Assembly: GCA_947499635.1 (NCBI GenBank)
Contig: CANMPD010000007.1
Location: 62,001 to 126,000, forward strand
Source of the DNA: an uncultured Paracoccaceae bacterium
GTDB lineage: Bacteria; Pseudomonadota; Alphaproteobacteria; Rhodobacterales; Rhodobacteraceae
Reading direction: 5' to 3'
DNA: 64,000 nucleotides
A model generated the notes under the pieces. That model saw nothing but the letters and a program-made list of their open reading frames with translations. It made no database searches and was not told the DNA's origin. This document shows, one piece after another, positions 63,001-64,000 of this stretch. The position numbers and the translations under genes are program-made. The stretch's first letter is position 1, and every line of letters starts with the position of its first letter.

Positions 63001-63804
63001 GACCTGAAGCCGGAGCTGGAGCCGCACTTAGATAAAATCCTTCACGAGCTTTCTCTGCCCCCAAGATCAGACTGGAGGGTCGCTCCTGCAGGATTTACTG
63101 ATCTGGATCGCCAACCTTGGAAGTTCCGTCGTCTGCTAAGTGTCCTTCGGCGTCCACTGATCCAACTCGACGACGCTGATGATCCTGAGATCTATCTTTG
63201 GCCGGGAATGGTCGGTGACGGGGGTGAGTATACATTCGTTCGGTACTGGGAAGCCGAATTTCGCGAAATTCAAATTCGCACGAAAGAAATGCTTCGGTGG
63301 AATGGTTCGGTGAAGGATAAGAGTAGCTTCAACGATCAAGTGGCTGGAAGGCTCCGTGAAATGGGTTGGAAAGCAAAATCAGATGTTGGCGTTACACAGA
63401 TTTTAGGTCGATCTGAAGATGAGAAGCTCGGCAACATTAAGCGATTAGGTGATGTGGATGTTCTTGCATGGGACGACCAAAGCCGCCGTGTGATTGCTAT
63501 TGAGTGCAAGGATCTTATGTATCGAAAAACTCCAGGAGAAATTGCTGAACAGTTGTCAAGTTTTCGGGGCGAATTGGATGCAAAAGGCAAACCGGACCTC
63601 TTGCTTAAGCACCTCAAACGAGCATCTGCCCTTCGCACAAATTTTGATGAACTAAAAAAATTCACCGGGATATCCGATCCTATTTTTGAGGATTGCCTCG
63701 TTTTTAGCGGTCAGGTCCCCATGGGCTACGCAAAAGAGGGTATCCGCAGCAAGGCAAACATGTTGCTTTTCGACGAAATAGGTACCCTGTCTCTTAAGAC
63801 CTAA
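60007..63804 (+). CDS. Large protein with C-terminal PD-(D/E)XK nuclease-like motif
   Basis: A 1265-residue protein I cannot assign to a family. The first 1090 residues have no recognised domain; cysteine pairs occur at RCPVCYKDG (near residue 243) and NCVCCFDDG (near residue 845). No membrane segments or ATPase motifs are seen. Near the C-terminus GDVDVLAWDDQ and AIECKD (Asp1151, Glu1166, Lys1168) fit a restriction-endonuclease-like (Mrr/PD-(D/E)XK) active site, with DQVAGRLREMGW about 45 residues before. Start: ATG 60007 with GGAAGA just upstream. It lies beside a transposon scar, 20 bases before a zinc-ribbon gene, and a role in DNA defence is possible but not shown. Confidence 0.6.
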   Translation: MIPLSPMPKKLEESQSTGTFEDLRKQYKSTFAVLEGSDPLATALSFAALLLNENLQSSTYRIETLVNLALALGRDKNRLKQKEFRRLYGDMEKGIVARQEDPAEDVFVSNISTMRGNFLVLEGLSEGAGYFLQVFMQMVDSLPKNESYDVIRDPVYALLTLSDEACKRAGLSRNQLGNDIPQAKLNPQDAERIAELRKCLTFSSSDLDDLGIKLDDLGDFGFDPSARAKILKQNLLHNDLERCPVCYKDGKTFLLLPTAVSGGIRRLVFEMVVKAYGLDTFLKALAHEYSKRLNLIPFLGEFGRVQLEFTPAGDTLMASVFRWVDDGRALHILFFMDNLRGFEETGFGGWDKDQPSTSAAILDHIKLAKAKAEESGDFKSGISLVVGCGVGRGVMHDVSVLELEDWDVDFLSVHDFEVLSNKNSFSPISLWRLKDAERQVSEAGIELININGLLNLIAWREQLGGHLVPHNQLPDSFGDGGAGLIMVDQNALRTLRHQSQQEADVHSACKLDGSWTLVRRTSSSLSEEDRSISLYADMLSNESLPALLFEGGDTEWWTQVSGVVGSPREAIFERWRMLSTWLPRIARAFGALEDQYKPPNPLQINAIFDGAMAGLAEQPKPFSENELRETLSISAQTEEAVVTVKANRRFEDAFFNEDNVAERELVRAVCLGVSQLAPEPLPAEQFEDLMISIVPNNRVRQTHAFPAVSFRDFVHHKLPRKPVFINDADTSTLKLFLGWKVRDRKLGGTVQGKVECTTYLRRLVEYLENKLIGFLRKFEKKSVLQRLITNHEAAMCDQETWKRTAAAVSALHEDKGRALEEMLKHQSKLNALFQSSRVLVEVANCVCCFDDGDAFGEFDLAKSMAMMIEIIEFGGWSDAIHYGAMEPTLAVAALGDVLANHDFFEEVVVPFGQAGMTSRVERSIQGYGDHFSAPKEKTGEPDKKFLAEKEQFSKAWECELGFPIEAHGAFVVACEEVGLAEEKACFVVRKSDLRRRVLDLKPELEPHLDKILHELSLPPRSDWRVAPAGFTDLDRQPWKFRRLLSVLRRPLIQLDDADDPEIYLWPGMVGDGGEYTFVRYWEAEFREIQIRTKEMLRWNGSVKDKSSFNDQVAGRLREMGWKAKSDVGVTQILGRSEDEKLGNIKRLGDVDVLAWDDQSRRVIAIECKDLMYRKTPGEIAEQLSSFRGELDAKGKPDLLLKHLKRASALRTNFDELKKFTGISDPIFEDCLVFSGQVPMGYAKEGIRSKANMLLFDEIGTLSLKT

Positions 63805-63824
63805 GTTGCATAGTGAGTAAATGT

Positions 63825-64000
63825 ATGACCGAAAAATCTATTCTGGACTACTTCGGGAGCGTTGACCGGCCCCAACGCCTATATTGCGGCCGTTGCGAAA
63901 AACTGATGCACCTCGACTTCGTACACTTGCAAGAGCGCATAACAGGTGTTCGATTTGACATTGTGGGGATACCTGCACTGCGATGTAGCTGCGGGAATCT
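63825..64000 (+). CDS. Zinc-ribbon protein, partial
   Basis: The first 58 residues of a gene cut by the window edge. LYCGRCEKLM and LRCSCGNL give a CxxC followed by CxC about 35 residues later, a pattern of a small zinc-binding fold. GTGAG lies just before the ATG at 63825. It follows the large nuclease-like gene after 20 bases and is probably in the same operon. No family is recognised. Confidence 0.6.
   Translation, partial: MTEKSILDYFGSVDRPQRLYCGRCEKLMHLDFVHLQERITGVRFDIVGIPALRCSCGN

Noticed and set aside
1-64000. tRNA, rRNA and CRISPR arrays
   Set aside because: No tRNA cloverleaf, no rRNA stretches and no regularly spaced direct repeats of 25-40 bases were seen by eye; a computed tRNA scan could still find something.

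Overview
The window looks like chromosomal DNA of a marine alphaproteobacterium of the Roseobacter group (Rhodobacteraceae). This rests on gene content: a phnCDE plus phnGHIJKLNM C-P lyase locus, TRAP transporters, Tat-type leaders on binding proteins, and Roseobacter-like versions of most enzymes. The genus cannot be read from the sequence. About 52.6 kb is ordinary metabolic and transport DNA. The last 11.4 kb is an accessory region of mobile-element relics and unrecognised genes. I saw no rRNA, tRNA or CRISPR array.

Layout. 1-5133: a minus-strand redox operon (molybdopterin oxidoreductase, cupin, 7Fe ferredoxin, ferredoxin-NADP reductase cut by the window edge) divergent from a MocR regulator. 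5359-6729: a 2-oxoadipate dioxygenase/decarboxylase. 7037-18710: phosphonate uptake and C-P lyase, split by a reversed phnF. 18950-20728: diaminopropionate ammonia-lyase and a divergent Lrp regulator. 21168-24457: a TPP riboswitch and thiBPQ. 24612-36155: a minus-strand iron-complex ABC transporter followed by a glutamate-synthase-like protein, a CysJ-type diflavin reductase and a HmuS-like haem protein. 36503-38451: a Tat-exported metallo-hydrolase and a decayed mercury module (merF intact, neighbours broken). 38546-45939: an aldoxime/nitrile cluster (TRAP transporter, aldoxime dehydratase, LysR regulator, nitrilase, TauE-type exporter). 46119-52590: a polyamine-type ABC transporter ending in an Asp/Glu racemase-family gene, with a divergent GntR regulator and a GNAT enzyme. 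52707-53566: an IS3 fragment abutting the 3' end of a Rad50-like ATPase gene. 53567-58963: a broken Tn7/Tn5053-type transposon carrying a VOC/TetR/GNAT cargo. 59106-64000: an HTH-membrane protein, a 1265-residue protein with a C-terminal PD-(D/E)XK-like motif, and a zinc-ribbon protein running off the edge.

Most intriguing points: (1) a GltB-like protein next to a CysJ-like reductase instead of GltD, inside an iron/haem operon; (2) a complete-looking aldoxime to nitrile to acid route with its own transporter and regulator; (3) the putative nuclease island beside a transposon scar; (4) nested, mutually exclusive palindromes between the VOC and tetR genes. A recurrent local design is a strong stem-loop directly after four of the five transporter binding-protein genes that start or sit inside operons.
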